Below, piece by piece: positions 1-7,330 of a DNA stretch of 14,153 nt. The DNA is taken from positions 1 to 14,153 of the forward strand of contig JAGHSP010000232.1 of assembly GCA_018065815.1 (NCBI GenBank). The letters run 5' to 3'. Numbering within the stretch: position 1 is the first letter of the stretch; each line of letters starts with the position of its first letter. The DNA is from Candidatus Sodaliphilus limicaballi. Lineage in GTDB: Bacteria > Bacteroidota > Bacteroidia > Bacteroidales > Muribaculaceae. A program made the position numbers and the translations under genes. The notes below the pieces were generated by a model. The model was not told the DNA's origin and made no database searches. It was given only the letters and a program-made list of their open reading frames with translations.

Positions 1-188
1 GCATTGATGTTACCATCTGTTTCCCAGGGCGTTGCCCTGGGCTAGTAGCAACATTGCGCTTGCAGCGCGCCGCTATTTGAGACTTTTGACACACCCTCCT
101 AGTAGCAACATTGCGCTTACAGCGCGCCGCCATTTCGTGCATTTTGACACGCCCTCATCAACATTATTTCATATTTTGACACACCCTC
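1..188. repeat. Dispersed palindromic repeat, one copy plus two partial right ends
   Basis: The sequence at 1-98 closely matches the core and right half of the element at 11147-11307. It shares the hairpin (23-41: CCCAGGGC, loop GTT, GCCCTGGG), the following segment CTAGTAGCAACATTGCGCTT, a GC-rich inverted motif near 55-70, and a right end TTTTGACACACCCTC at 84-98. A second partial copy starts again at the CTAGTAGC segment (99-156), and a third, AT-rich remnant keeps only the right end (157-188). The left end of the first copy lies outside the window. No protein is supported in this stretch: the small frames across it consist of repeat sequence. It lies downstream of the 881-residue phosphodiester glycosidase gene. 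The family assignment is inference from the two loci seen here. Confidence 0.7.
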
Positions 189-202
189 TTCTTGATGGGT
201 GG

Positions 203-222
203 CTCGCGGGAGAACCCGCGAG
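203..222. other. Perfect 8-bp stem-loop downstream of the last gene
   Basis: CTCGCGGG, loop AGAA, CCCGCGAG form a perfect 8-bp stem with a 4-nt loop. It lies about 80 nt past the stop codon of the 881-residue gene. On the minus strand it is not followed by a run of T, so it is not a canonical intrinsic terminator. It could be an mRNA 3'-end or processing structure, or part of the repeat cluster. Confidence 0.4.
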
Positions 223-226
223 AACT

Positions 227-295
227 GGACCGCTACCTGGGAAACGAGGGGACCGCTACCTGAGAAACGAGGGAACCGCTACCTGGGAAACGAGA
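227..295. repeat. Three tandem copies of a 23-bp repeat
   Basis: Units at 227-249, 250-272 and 273-295 share the core ACCGCTACCTGGGAAACGAG with one or two substitutions each. A fourth unit begins (GGACC, 296-300) and breaks off just before the stop codon of the 881-residue gene at 303-305. There is no coding evidence. With the neighbouring hairpin and the dispersed repeat, these account for the whole 302-base stretch left of the first gene. Confidence 0.85.
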
Positions 296-302
296 GGACC
301 TT

Positions 303-2948
303 TTAACGAATCACTTTGACGTTGACTAGCTGGGTGATCTCGTTGATGGTCTGCTTGGTACCTTGGACGGTGACTGTGTCGCCTATTTTGATGCCTAGGC
401 TCTCGAAGTTGTCGGGGTTGCCGTTGCTGTCGAGGGTTCCGAAGATGTTGATTTGCCCGGTCTTGTCTTGCAGGTACCAGTTGCCATGGGTGGCATTGGT
501 GATGTAGGTGCAAGTGCCTGTCACTTTGTAGGTTTTGCCATCTGCGCCAGCCATCACCTGTGCACAGGTAGATGCGGGGATGTATTTGCCCAGTATGATG
601 TTAATGACCAGGTTAGCGTCGGTCACATCGGTGGCACCGTCGCCAGTCACATCGGTGCGTCCCTCGGCGGGTTTGCCCAAGACGGCATTGATGATGATAT
701 TGGCATCGTTGATGTCAACGGCACCGTCGCCATTGACGTCACCCTCAACCACGTCCTCGTGAATGTCGTAGATGCCTTCTATGCCAGGCACCTCAAACGA
801 GTATCGCTGGCCAGTGGCGGGAGTAGCAGTAAGGAAGTAGAGGTAAACAAACCCCAGCGGATAGTTGCTCAAGTCGGCAGCGTCGCACCAAGCGCTTGTG
901 GGCAGCTTGATGATGCACTCGCCGGCAATGGTATCGGCCTCGGTGATGTCGGTAATCACCTGATTGCCTCCCAGCACGTTAGTAGAAAGAGTGACACGCT
1001 TCACTTCGAGCCCGTTGGGACGATAGCGCACCTGGATGGTGTCGGGCAATCCCCAGATGTCAAATTTCTTGGCAAGCTTGATGTAGGCACTGCGTGTTGA
1101 CGATCCTGTAAACTCCACTTTGAGTCCATTGTCGAGTGCAGAGACCACACGATCCTTGCCACCGCTCTGTGTCACAGTCCATGTGGCAGGATCGATGGGA
1201 GCCGAGTCGAGGCAAGCAACGGGAAACTTGGGGTTCTGCACGTTGACCACGATAGTGTCGCTGAAAGTGGCCCCCTTGCCATAGACAAGTGTGCGTCCAT
1301 CGGCCACTGCGCTGATGATACCCTTCTCATCGACGGTGCACACGCCTTCGTCGGCCGATGTCCACTCAAAGATGGCGGGGTTGACGAGGTCGGTCGATTC
1401 GCCGCTGATGCTTATCACCTCGATAGCATAGGGGTGGTTCTTGTCGATGACCACGCTGTCGCAACGCAGAGCCTGTTCAGAAAAATTTATGGTAACCTGC
1501 TGCTTGGCAGTGAGCCCTCCCAAAGTGGCATAGATGTATCCCACAGCGGGAGTCATCGAGGCAGTGAAGCAGCCGTTGGAGTCAAAGGAGCCCACCTGCG
1601 GGTCGCAAGAGAATGTGCAACCCTCCACGTTGCGGTTCTTGAGCACACCATACTGGTTGTAGCCCCACACTTCGGGGTAGATTTGCGAAGCGTTAGAGAG
1701 GTTAAAGCTGCGAGGAGCAAAGCAGAGCATACCCAGCTCGTCGTCTTGCGGCGCGCTGCTGATGAGCAGGCAACCATTGCCCACGGCGCGTATGGGTCCG
1801 TCGCTGGGGGTATTGATCACCTCGTCGTTGACCACCATGCAGGTAGAACCGCCGCCGTCGAGGTTGACAGCGTTGGCGCATCCCAGTTCGGTGAAGATGT
1901 CGTAGGCCTCGTTCATTGTGATGCCCGCCGACTTGAGGCTTCGTCCATCAACCACGACGACAAACATGCGAGTGCTGTCGGCAGTGAAGCCGATGCATGT
2001 GCGAGGGTGTTTATCCTCCCACAGATCCTCACGCTTGCCATTGCGCATGATGATGGTATTGCTTCCGCCCACCATCTCCTTGAAGTCGATGCTAGCCCCG
2101 GCTTGAGCCCGCAGGCTCACTTTGAGGCTGATAGAGAGCTCGTCGCCCGGCTTCATGGCATCGGCCCGCGCCACGTCGCTGCCCTGCATCCACATGTAGG
2201 CCTTGCCTTCGGGAATGGGTATAGCGCCGGCAGGATCGATAACCTTCTCCACCACGCAAGCCTCGGTGCTATTGGGACGCCACTTGAAACTGCCATCTTT
2301 GGGAGCGATGAGCACCAATTTGCCGCTTGCGCAGGCATAGGTGTTCTTGCCGTAGGCGTTAGTGAACAGGAACGTCTGGTTGCCGCCAGTGCTTTCATAC
2401 TCGAGACGCAGCATGTTCACCGTGTGCACGCGGAATGTTGCGCCATTGTGACGCGCCTCGGCCCGGAAATCCACTCGGTCGATGTAAGGATGCTTGTTCT
2501 CGTCGAGAACGAAACAAGCAGTGCCCACGGGGTTGACCACCACCTCGCTGCGACGCAACTGCCCGCTGCGCGGCATACCCACCTCGGCAGGCGGGTTGGT
2601 CATGTAGAAGTCGCCGTTGCAAGCGCCCACCACCTCGTGCCCGGGACGATTGTTGCGGGCAACCATGCTGGTGGGAGTCTCGCAACCCACTGCGCTCTCG
2701 CCACCCAGACAGGTCTCAAACTGGATGTAGGGATTGGTGAGGTCCACCTCCATCACGCTCACTTTGAGAGGAATGGCAGGCAAGTCATACTTGCTCACGA
2801 TGACACCAGGCCCTGCCTGATGGGGATAGATGAGGGTATCTACCTTCTGTGCCTTGCCGTTAATGGTCCACTCGGTGAGCGCATGTGCCGGCATGGCGGC
2901 AATCGCCGCCAGCACAGCAAGTGCAAATGATTGAATGTAGCGTTTCAT
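303..2948 (-). CDS. Secreted phosphodiester glycosidase (NAGPA/DUF2233 type) with Ig-like modules, dockerin and C-terminal OB-fold
   Basis: 881 residues. A signal peptide (1-23, ending in AHA) is followed by a NAGPA-type catalytic region at about 60-398. Its hallmarks are the NGDF motif (111-114), PRTCIGF (315-321), VVDGRS (332-337) and the glycine-rich NLDGGGS (362-368), followed by the R of IRAVGN. The human member of this family removes GlcNAc from GlcNAc-1-phospho-6-mannose, and bacterial relatives are classed as phosphodiester glycosidases. Two Ig-like segments follow (about 403-490 and 491-572), then a beta-rich module (583-722) shared with the next gene upstream. A paired dockerin lies at 736-788. 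Unusually the dockerin is not terminal: a compact OB-fold-like domain (about 791-881; motifs TYKVTGT, GNWYLQD, GDTVTVQGTK) follows it. The protein is probably periplasmic or extracellular. The start is set by the signal peptide; an upstream stop lies close by. The family call is secure; the substrate is not known. Confidence 0.9.
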   Translation of the reverse strand: MKRYIQSFALAVLAAIAAMPAHALTEWTINGKAQKVDTLIYPHQAGPGVIVSKYDLPAIPLKVSVMEVDLTNPYIQFETCLGGESAVGCETPTSMVARNNRPGHEVVGACNGDFYMTNPPAEVGMPRSGQLRRSEVVVNPVGTACFVLDENKHPYIDRVDFRAEARHNGATFRVHTVNMLRLEYESTGGNQTFLFTNAYGKNTYACASGKLVLIAPKDGSFKWRPNSTEACVVEKVIDPAGAIPIPEGKAYMWMQGSDVARADAMKPGDELSISLKVSLRAQAGASIDFKEMVGGSNTIIMRNGKREDLWEDKHPRTCIGFTADSTRMFVVVVDGRSLKSAGITMNEAYDIFTELGCANAVNLDGGGSTCMVVNDEVINTPSDGPIRAVGNGCLLISSAPQDDELGMLCFAPRSFNLSNASQIYPEVWGYNQYGVLKNRNVEGCTFSCDPQVGSFDSNGCFTASMTPAVGYIYATLGGLTAKQQVTINFSEQALRCDSVVIDKNHPYAIEVISISGESTDLVNPAIFEWTSADEGVCTVDEKGIISAVADGRTLVYGKGATFSDTIVVNVQNPKFPVACLDSAPIDPATWTVTQSGGKDRVVSALDNGLKVEFTGSSTRSAYIKLAKKFDIWGLPDTIQVRYRPNGLEVKRVTLSTNVLGGNQVITDITEADTIAGECIIKLPTSAWCDAADLSNYPLGFVYLYFLTATPATGQRYSFEVPGIEGIYDIHEDVVEGDVNGDGAVDINDANIIINAVLGKPAEGRTDVTGDGATDVTDANLVINIILGKYIPASTCAQVMAGADGKTYKVTGTCTYITNATHGNWYLQDKTGQINIFGTLDSNGNPDNFESLGIKIGDTVTVQGTKQTINEITQLVNVKVIR

Positions 2949-2950
2949 TG

Positions 2951-2958
2951 CAAAGTTA
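2951..2958 (-). promoter_or_regulatory. Possible -7 promoter box abutting the start codon
   Basis: The minus strand reads TAACTTTG, an exact match to the Bacteroidales -7 consensus TAnnTTTG, only 2 nt before the ATG at 2948. Transcription from it would begin at or just inside the start codon, giving a leaderless message. No clear TTG -33 box is present about 20 nt upstream, so this may be chance. Confidence 0.3.
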
Positions 2959-2969
2959 GTATTTTATAG

Positions 2970-2988
2970 AAAATCTAGACTGTCTAGA
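2970..2988 (-). terminator. Weak stem-loop between the two phosphodiester glycosidase genes
   Basis: TCTAGA, loop CAG, TCTAGA (2988-2974 on the minus strand) is followed directly by TTTT. The 6-bp AT-rich stem is short, so it is at best a partial terminator; the two genes may still be co-transcribed across the 53-nt gap. Confidence 0.25.
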
Positions 2989-3001
2989 AATTCTATCATT
3001 T

Positions 3002-5395
3002 TTATTTGTTCTTGCCCAGGATGGCGTTGACGACGAAATTGACGTCGCTGATGTCGATGGTGCCGTCGCCTGTGACATCGGCATTGCCCTTGTAGGGCTT
3101 GCCCAGGACAGCGTTGATGAGGATGTTGGCATCATTGATGTCAACCACACCGTCACCGTTCACGTCGCCCTTGACACCCACGGGAGTGAGGGGTATAGCG
3201 TTGTAGATGGTCTCAAGGCCCATGAAGTTCATCACATACTTCTGTCCCGTAGCCGATGCCCCCATACCTACCTGTATGCTTGAAAGCAGCACGGGGAAAT
3301 TGCCCATGTCGTCGGTGTCCATCCAAGAGTTCATGGGCACGTCGAAGGTGTTCTCAACATTGGGGTTAACCACCTCGGGCGCAACGGTCTGGTAGTTGAT
3401 ACCGCCACCGTTGGTGCGCAGTCCGAAGACGAGACTCTTGACAGGAGCTTCGCCGGGGTTGAGGCGAACACGCAGAGTGTCGGGCAACGACCACAGGTAG
3501 ATGTCCTTGGACATGGTGAGCTTGGGAGCGCGGCTTGACGACCCAGTGTATTCATAGGTAAAGCCGTCGCCCACAGCAGTCTTCACGGCATCCTTGCCGC
3601 CCGCCTGGGAGAATTTCCAAGTGTTGATGTCCAAATCGGGGTCGATGGGCATAGCATGTGCAGTGGGTTTCTGTACCACAACCTTGATGGTGTCGCTGCG
3701 TCCGTTGAGAGTTCCCACAACAAGAGCCTCACCGTCGGCAACGCCTTTGAGGACACCAGTGTGAGCGCCCACAGCAATAACCGCGGGGTCGCTTGAAGTC
3801 CATTCAAGTGCCGAGGGGTCGATGGGCATAACGGTTTCCATCACAGTGCTTTCCACGTCGATGGGATACTCGCGGAAGCCATCGGTGACGATTGAGTCAT
3901 ACTTAATCTTCACGTCGTCAACACTAGCTCCTACAAAGATTTCCTCGCTCAAAGTGACCTCGCCATAATGAGCGGTGAGCAAACCCTTGCCCTCGCCGGT
4001 GCCAAAGAAAGTGGTGTCGCTCTTGATGACGCCCACGCTCTCATCGCATGTGAGGGTCACGCCCTGAACGTCCTGGTCGATGAGCATGCCATACTGGTTG
4101 TAGCCGTAGAACTTGGGTGTGTAGAGTCCATACTTGGGGGTGTTGAGCTTGTAATCAACAAAGCGTATTGAAGCGATGATGCTGTCGTCGGGGGCGCTGC
4201 TCACGCAGTAGAATCCGTTGCCGTCGGCACGTTCGCTACCATCGCTGGGCTTGTTGCGAATGCCCAGAGTGCTGGTATAGAGCACTGCCGATCCGCCGCC
4301 ATCGACGTTCATAGCGTCGGTAACACCAGCATAGCGCATGATGTCGGCAAGAACCATGGTGCGTACGCCAGCCGAGAGCGGACTGCGGCCATCGACCACG
4401 AAGAAATAGGCCTTGTCGCCACCATGGCTGTACCCCACGGCAGCACGCGGCTGCTGCGAGTTGGCGTCGCCACGGTCGGCCTCGCTGTTGAGCACCACGC
4501 CGTCGGCAAGAATCTTGGGGTTACCCGAGATAATCTGATAAGGGTTGACGCTCTTGCCGTCGTAGGTCCATGTGAGGTTAACGGTCACCTCGTCGCCCAC
4601 CTTGAGGTTAGCCACGAGCGAAGCCGCAGTGCCATGGCCGAAGAGCACATACTCGCCATCGGGGATGGTAGCATCGGCAGTTTCCTCGGGCGCACCGGTA
4701 ACGACCAACTTGAAATCACCGGTAGTGGTGAACTGGTAACCCTCGGCCACACGGGCAGTGACACAAGTGCCGGTCACGCTCTGACTGGTGCTGCCGTAGT
4801 AGCGGTCGTTGAAGATGGTGATATTGTTCTTGGTGTAAGGAGCGTTGAGGCTGCCCACCTTTGCAGTATTGCCAGCGGCATCCTTTACCGTGCCGGCAAA
4901 GTTGAAGGGGTTGCAATAGAGATTTCCGTCGTAATCGACCACAAAGTTCTTGTAGTTAGTGGCATTGTTGCGCGCACGGAAAATAGTGCCGTCAACGACG
5001 GTAGAACCCACTGGCGATCCGATGATAGAGACACCGCGAGCGGTGGTGCCGCTGGTAGAGAAGAAGTCGGCATTGACACCGATGAAGTAGCGCTGTCCCG
5101 GAGCGGACTTACGCTCGGCCATTCCCGAGATGCGCTCGTTGCCTGCGAGCATGTCCTTGGCACACACGCCACGCAACGACAGGTACTGGTTGGTCATGTC
5201 CATCTCGGTGTAGAACACACGCAGCTGGCTGGTTCCGGCATGGAACCACAACGATGTCTGCATGGTGCCAGGGCCTACCTGGTTGTGAAACAGGGTGTCC
5301 ACGGTGTAGGTGGTGCCCATGAGGTCCCAAGTGGCCGATGCCGATGCTGTGACAGCAGCAAGGGCCAGTGTAATAGAGGTTAATATCTTTTTCAT
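3002..5395 (-). CDS. Secreted phosphodiester glycosidase (NAGPA/DUF2233 type) with Ig-like modules and C-terminal dockerin
   Basis: 797 residues, a diverged paralogue of the gene that follows. A signal peptide (1-21, ending in SASA) precedes the NAGPA-type catalytic region at about 55-402: VNADFF (107-112), QPRAAVGY (315-322), VVDGRS (333-338), NVDGGGSA (363-370) and KPSDGSERADGNG (382-394). These align one for one with the signature motifs of the neighbour, so the active site appears complete. Next come an Ig-like segment with the shared GYNQYG motif (431-436), a Big_2-like segment (about 500-575, EWTSSDPAVI), and the shared beta-rich module (583-732, motifs GGKDAV and LPDTLRVR). The paired dockerin is at 743-794 and lies at the C terminus, with no OB-fold after it. 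No Bacteroidales promoter is obvious in the 75 nt upstream, which mostly hold a hairpin. The family is well supported; the phosphodiester glycan it cuts is unknown. Confidence 0.9.
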   Translation of the reverse strand: MKKILTSITLALAAVTASASATWDLMGTTYTVDTLFHNQVGPGTMQTSLWFHAGTSQLRVFYTEMDMTNQYLSLRGVCAKDMLAGNERISGMAERKSAPGQRYFIGVNADFFSTSGTTARGVSIIGSPVGSTVVDGTIFRARNNATNYKNFVVDYDGNLYCNPFNFAGTVKDAAGNTAKVGSLNAPYTKNNITIFNDRYYGSTSQSVTGTCVTARVAEGYQFTTTGDFKLVVTGAPEETADATIPDGEYVLFGHGTAASLVANLKVGDEVTVNLTWTYDGKSVNPYQIISGNPKILADGVVLNSEADRGDANSQQPRAAVGYSHGGDKAYFFVVDGRSPLSAGVRTMVLADIMRYAGVTDAMNVDGGGSAVLYTSTLGIRNKPSDGSERADGNGFYCVSSAPDDSIIASIRFVDYKLNTPKYGLYTPKFYGYNQYGMLIDQDVQGVTLTCDESVGVIKSDTTFFGTGEGKGLLTAHYGEVTLSEEIFVGASVDDVKIKYDSIVTDGFREYPIDVESTVMETVMPIDPSALEWTSSDPAVIAVGAHTGVLKGVADGEALVVGTLNGRSDTIKVVVQKPTAHAMPIDPDLDINTWKFSQAGGKDAVKTAVGDGFTYEYTGSSSRAPKLTMSKDIYLWSLPDTLRVRLNPGEAPVKSLVFGLRTNGGGINYQTVAPEVVNPNVENTFDVPMNSWMDTDDMGNFPVLLSSIQVGMGASATGQKYVMNFMGLETIYNAIPLTPVGVKGDVNGDGVVDINDANILINAVLGKPYKGNADVTGDGTIDISDVNFVVNAILGKNK

Positions 5396-5421
5396 AAAGG
5401 AATTTGTTTATTACTATATAA

Positions 5422-5454
5422 AAGCGTGCCTGAATGTATGATTCAGGCACGCTT
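5422..5454 (-). terminator. Intrinsic terminator-like hairpin after the frameshifted dockerin gene
   Basis: Perfect 14-bp inverted repeat AAGCGTGCCTGAAT / ATTCAGGCACGCTT with a 5-nt loop. It begins 17 nt after the stop codon at 5471 and is followed on the minus strand by TTATATAG. It sits 27 nt before the next start codon with no visible promoter between, so it may act as a leaky terminator or processing element. Confidence 0.6.
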
Positions 5455-5470
5455 AATTTATGGTTTATTC

Positions 5471-5700
5471 TTATTTACCAAGAATCTTGTTGATGACTAT
5501 GTTAGAGTCTTTCACATCTACCGAGCCATTGCCATCGACATCGGCACGTCCGTTGTACTTGTCGGCGGAGTCTTTGCCCAGGATGATGTTGATGAGGATG
5601 TTAGCATCGTTGATGTCAACTGCGCCGTCGCCGTTCACGTCGCCGGGAACTGTGGGATCGGGATCGTCGCCACCCACGTTCTTGCCAATCTTGTAAACAC
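5471..5700. repeat. Dockerin-coding segment nearly identical to 7104-7330
   Basis: The 3' ends of the two paralogous dockerin genes match at about 94% by eye over roughly 220 nt, including a 76-nt run with no difference (5588-5663 against 7221-7296). The upstream parts of the two genes are much more diverged. Confidence 0.8.
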
Positions 5701-6884
5701 CGATACCGTTGTAGCACTTGTAGGTGAGGAGAGTGATTTCCTCGTTGCCCTGTGCGTCAACACCCTTCTGTGCATTGAGGCAGTGGATGCGAGTACCCGA
5801 GTCAGAAACCTTGCCAAGAGAGTCGGCGGGGATAGTCCAGTAGTGAGTCATGCCTTCGAGCATCATGTCGGGGCCGAGCTCGCAGATGTTGGCCTGGCAG
5901 CCGTGTCCGTCGCCGCTGTACTGGGCCATAGAGTAAGCGATGAAGTTGCGTCCTTCGAGAGAGAACTCTGTAACGCCATTGGTACCAGCCTCGGGAACGA
6001 GTTCGGGATTGTCAACAGCAACGGGTTCAAAAGTAGTGATCATCTCGCCTGTGAAATCATAGAGAGCGGGAGCTGTCTGGAAACCATCGAGCCAGAAGAG
6101 TTCACCAGCGTACATGGTTTCCTCATCCTCGCCAAGGCAAATCTTAACGTAAGGAGCATAACCCCACAGTGTTACAGTCTCGGGATAGAAAGCAGTGAAG
6201 TCGATGTAAGTGTCGCCCTCGAAACCGCCTTCGAAGTCGTCGCCTTGTTCAGCCTGCCAGCGGTAAACGGTAGCAACCTGTGAACCCATACCCATGATGG
6301 TACACATAGCCTCTTCACGAGTGATGTCACCCACGAGGTCGATGTAGTCGATACGTGCGAGAGCGTCGCCCTTCTCGAGTTCGGTGATGAGTGTGAGCTC
6401 ACCAGTCTCAACATCGAGCTGATAGAGTTTCTGAACAGTGTTAACCTCAGAAGAATAAGGAGCGATCCACATGTGTCCGAAGTGGTCGGTACCGATGTTG
6501 TTAGCACTCAGTGAAGCAGCCTCTTTTGTTCCGTAGGGCTTGCCGTCGAGAGTGAGGGGGAGGTCGGCGAGACGCTTGCCAGTGAGAGCGTCAAAGCGGT
6601 AAACAACGCATTGAAGGATAGAGTCGTTTTCCTCAGTGACAGCGAGTTGTGCACCTGAACGAGAAACGTAAACCACGTTGTCCTTCATTGTTGCCATACG
6701 AGCATAAGTACCTTGTGAGAGAGGAGAAGCGTTGAACTCTGCGGGAGTGTGCACGCGGTCCATGATCCACAAGTTTTTAATTTTGATGCCATTGACGGGC
6801 TCGTAAACCCTTACCATCGGTAGTAGCCCAAGCCGATGCCATGGCTGTTACAGCCATTGTGGCGAGAAGTAAAAATTTCTTCAT
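5471..6884 (-). CDS. Secreted dockerin protein of unknown function, 5' end frameshifted
   Basis: Paralogue of the gene upstream (472 residues). The open frame begins at 6817 (MVRVYEP...), but a signal peptide MKKFLLLATMAVTAMASAWA starts at 6884 in another frame. Dropping one C from the CCC at 6808-6810 (plus strand) joins TDGK to VYEPVNGIKI and gives a 470-residue protein that aligns without gaps there to TDGQTYAEYDGIKI of the paralogue. As written, the signal-peptide frame stops after about 35 residues. The rest is intact: conserved NIGTDHFGHMWIAP, FEGDTYIDFTAFYPET, GCQANICE, SLGKVSDSGTRIHCLN, VYKIGKNVGGD, then a terminal paired dockerin (last 57 residues). The repeating beta-strand character suggests a propeller-like fold, but I do not recognise a family. 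It may be a recent frameshift or a sequencing error. It is preceded by its own promoter and ended by a hairpin. Confidence 0.8.
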
Positions 6885-6932
6885 GTTACTAAATGTTTTT
6901 GTTTATGTTAATATTAATTTGTTTTCAAGGGG

Positions 6933-6963
6933 TAAAGGTACGATTTTTTTTAGAAACTTGCAA
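6933..6963 (-). promoter_or_regulatory. Bacteroidales-type promoter of the frameshifted dockerin gene
   Basis: The minus strand has TTG (6963-6961), exactly 20 nt, then TACCTTTA (6940-6933), which matches the Bacteroidales -33 TTG / -7 TAnnTTTG pattern except for the last base. The spacing fits this group's promoters. The leader from just after the -7 box to the ATG at 6884 would be about 45 nt, AT-rich, with no Shine-Dalgarno sequence. The frame for the signal peptide, not the one starting at 6817, is correctly placed for it. Confidence 0.6.
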
Positions 6964-6984
6964 GAGATTGAGGAAAAGAATTAG

Positions 6985-7056
6985 TAACAATAGTTGCAAT
7001 AGTTGCAATAGTTGCAATAGAGGTGATAGAGGCGATAGGGGCGATAGGGGCGATAG
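6985..7056. repeat. Eight tandem 9-bp repeats upstream of the promoter
   Basis: Eight consecutive 9-mers all end in ATAG: one TAACAATAG, three TTGCAATAG, then AGGTGATAG, AGGCGATAG and two GGGCGATAG. They lie about 20 bp upstream of the -33 box. The array changes gradually from an A/T-rich to a G/C-rich unit. It is the kind of array that can change copy number by slippage. It is not coding. Confidence 0.85.
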
Positions 7057-7063
7057 TAATAGC

Positions 7064-7097
7064 AAGAACGCTACGCTTCTGGAAGCGTAGCGTTCTT
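7064..7097 (-). terminator. Perfect 16-bp hairpin after the 472-residue dockerin gene
   Basis: AAGAACGCTACGCTTC and its exact reverse complement are separated by 2 nt (7064-7079 and 7082-7097), starting 6 nt after the stop codon at 7104. On the minus strand the stem ends in TTCTT and is followed by GCTATTACT, so the U-tract is weak. It is a likely transcript 3' end; termination efficiency is uncertain. Confidence 0.5.
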
Positions 7098-7103
7098 GAT
7101 TAC

Positions 7104-7330
7104 TTACTTGCCGAGGATTTTGTTGATGACTATGTTAGAGTCTTTCACATCAACAGAGCCGTTGCCATCGACATCGGCACGTCCGTTGTACTTGTCGGCA
7201 GTGTCCTTGCCCAGGATGACGTTGATGAGGATGTTAGCATCGTTGATGTCAACTGCGCCGTCGCCGTTCACGTCGCCGGGAACTGTGGGATCGGGAGTGT
7301 CGCCACCCACGTTCTTGCCAATCTTATAGA
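7104..7330. repeat. Dockerin-coding segment nearly identical to 5471-5700
   Basis: Second copy of the pair described at 5471-5700. The longest difference-free run here is 7221-7296. Confidence 0.8.

Noticed and set aside
203..222. Intrinsic terminator for the last gene
   Set aside because: The hairpin has no T tract on either strand, so it was kept only as a stem-loop of unknown role.
1..302. CRISPR array at the left edge
   Set aside because: The repeats are contiguous 23-bp units and partial mobile-repeat copies, with no unique spacers of even length and no cas genes.
585..743. Calmodulin-like EF-hand regulator
   Set aside because: The paired loops lack the entering EF helix and have the DVNGDGxVDxxD...ILG pattern of secreted type I dockerins.
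1434..2930. 498-residue open frame on the plus strand
   Set aside because: It runs antisense through the phosphodiester glycosidase gene, is rich in His/Val/Ala with no domain motif, and has no promoter. It is a codon-bias shadow of the real gene.
4424..5383. 319-residue open frame on the plus strand
   Set aside because: It is antisense to the second NAGPA-type gene, with no recognisable domain or signal.
5471..6817. MVRVYEP at 6817 as the natural start of the dockerin paralogue
   Set aside because: The signal peptide encoded just upstream in another frame, and the gap-free alignment with the paralogue after a one-base correction, favour a start at 6884.
6893..7090. 65-residue plus-strand frame with a CNS/RGD repeat
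   Set aside because: The repeats are just the translated 9-bp tandem array, and the frame crosses a promoter on the opposite strand.
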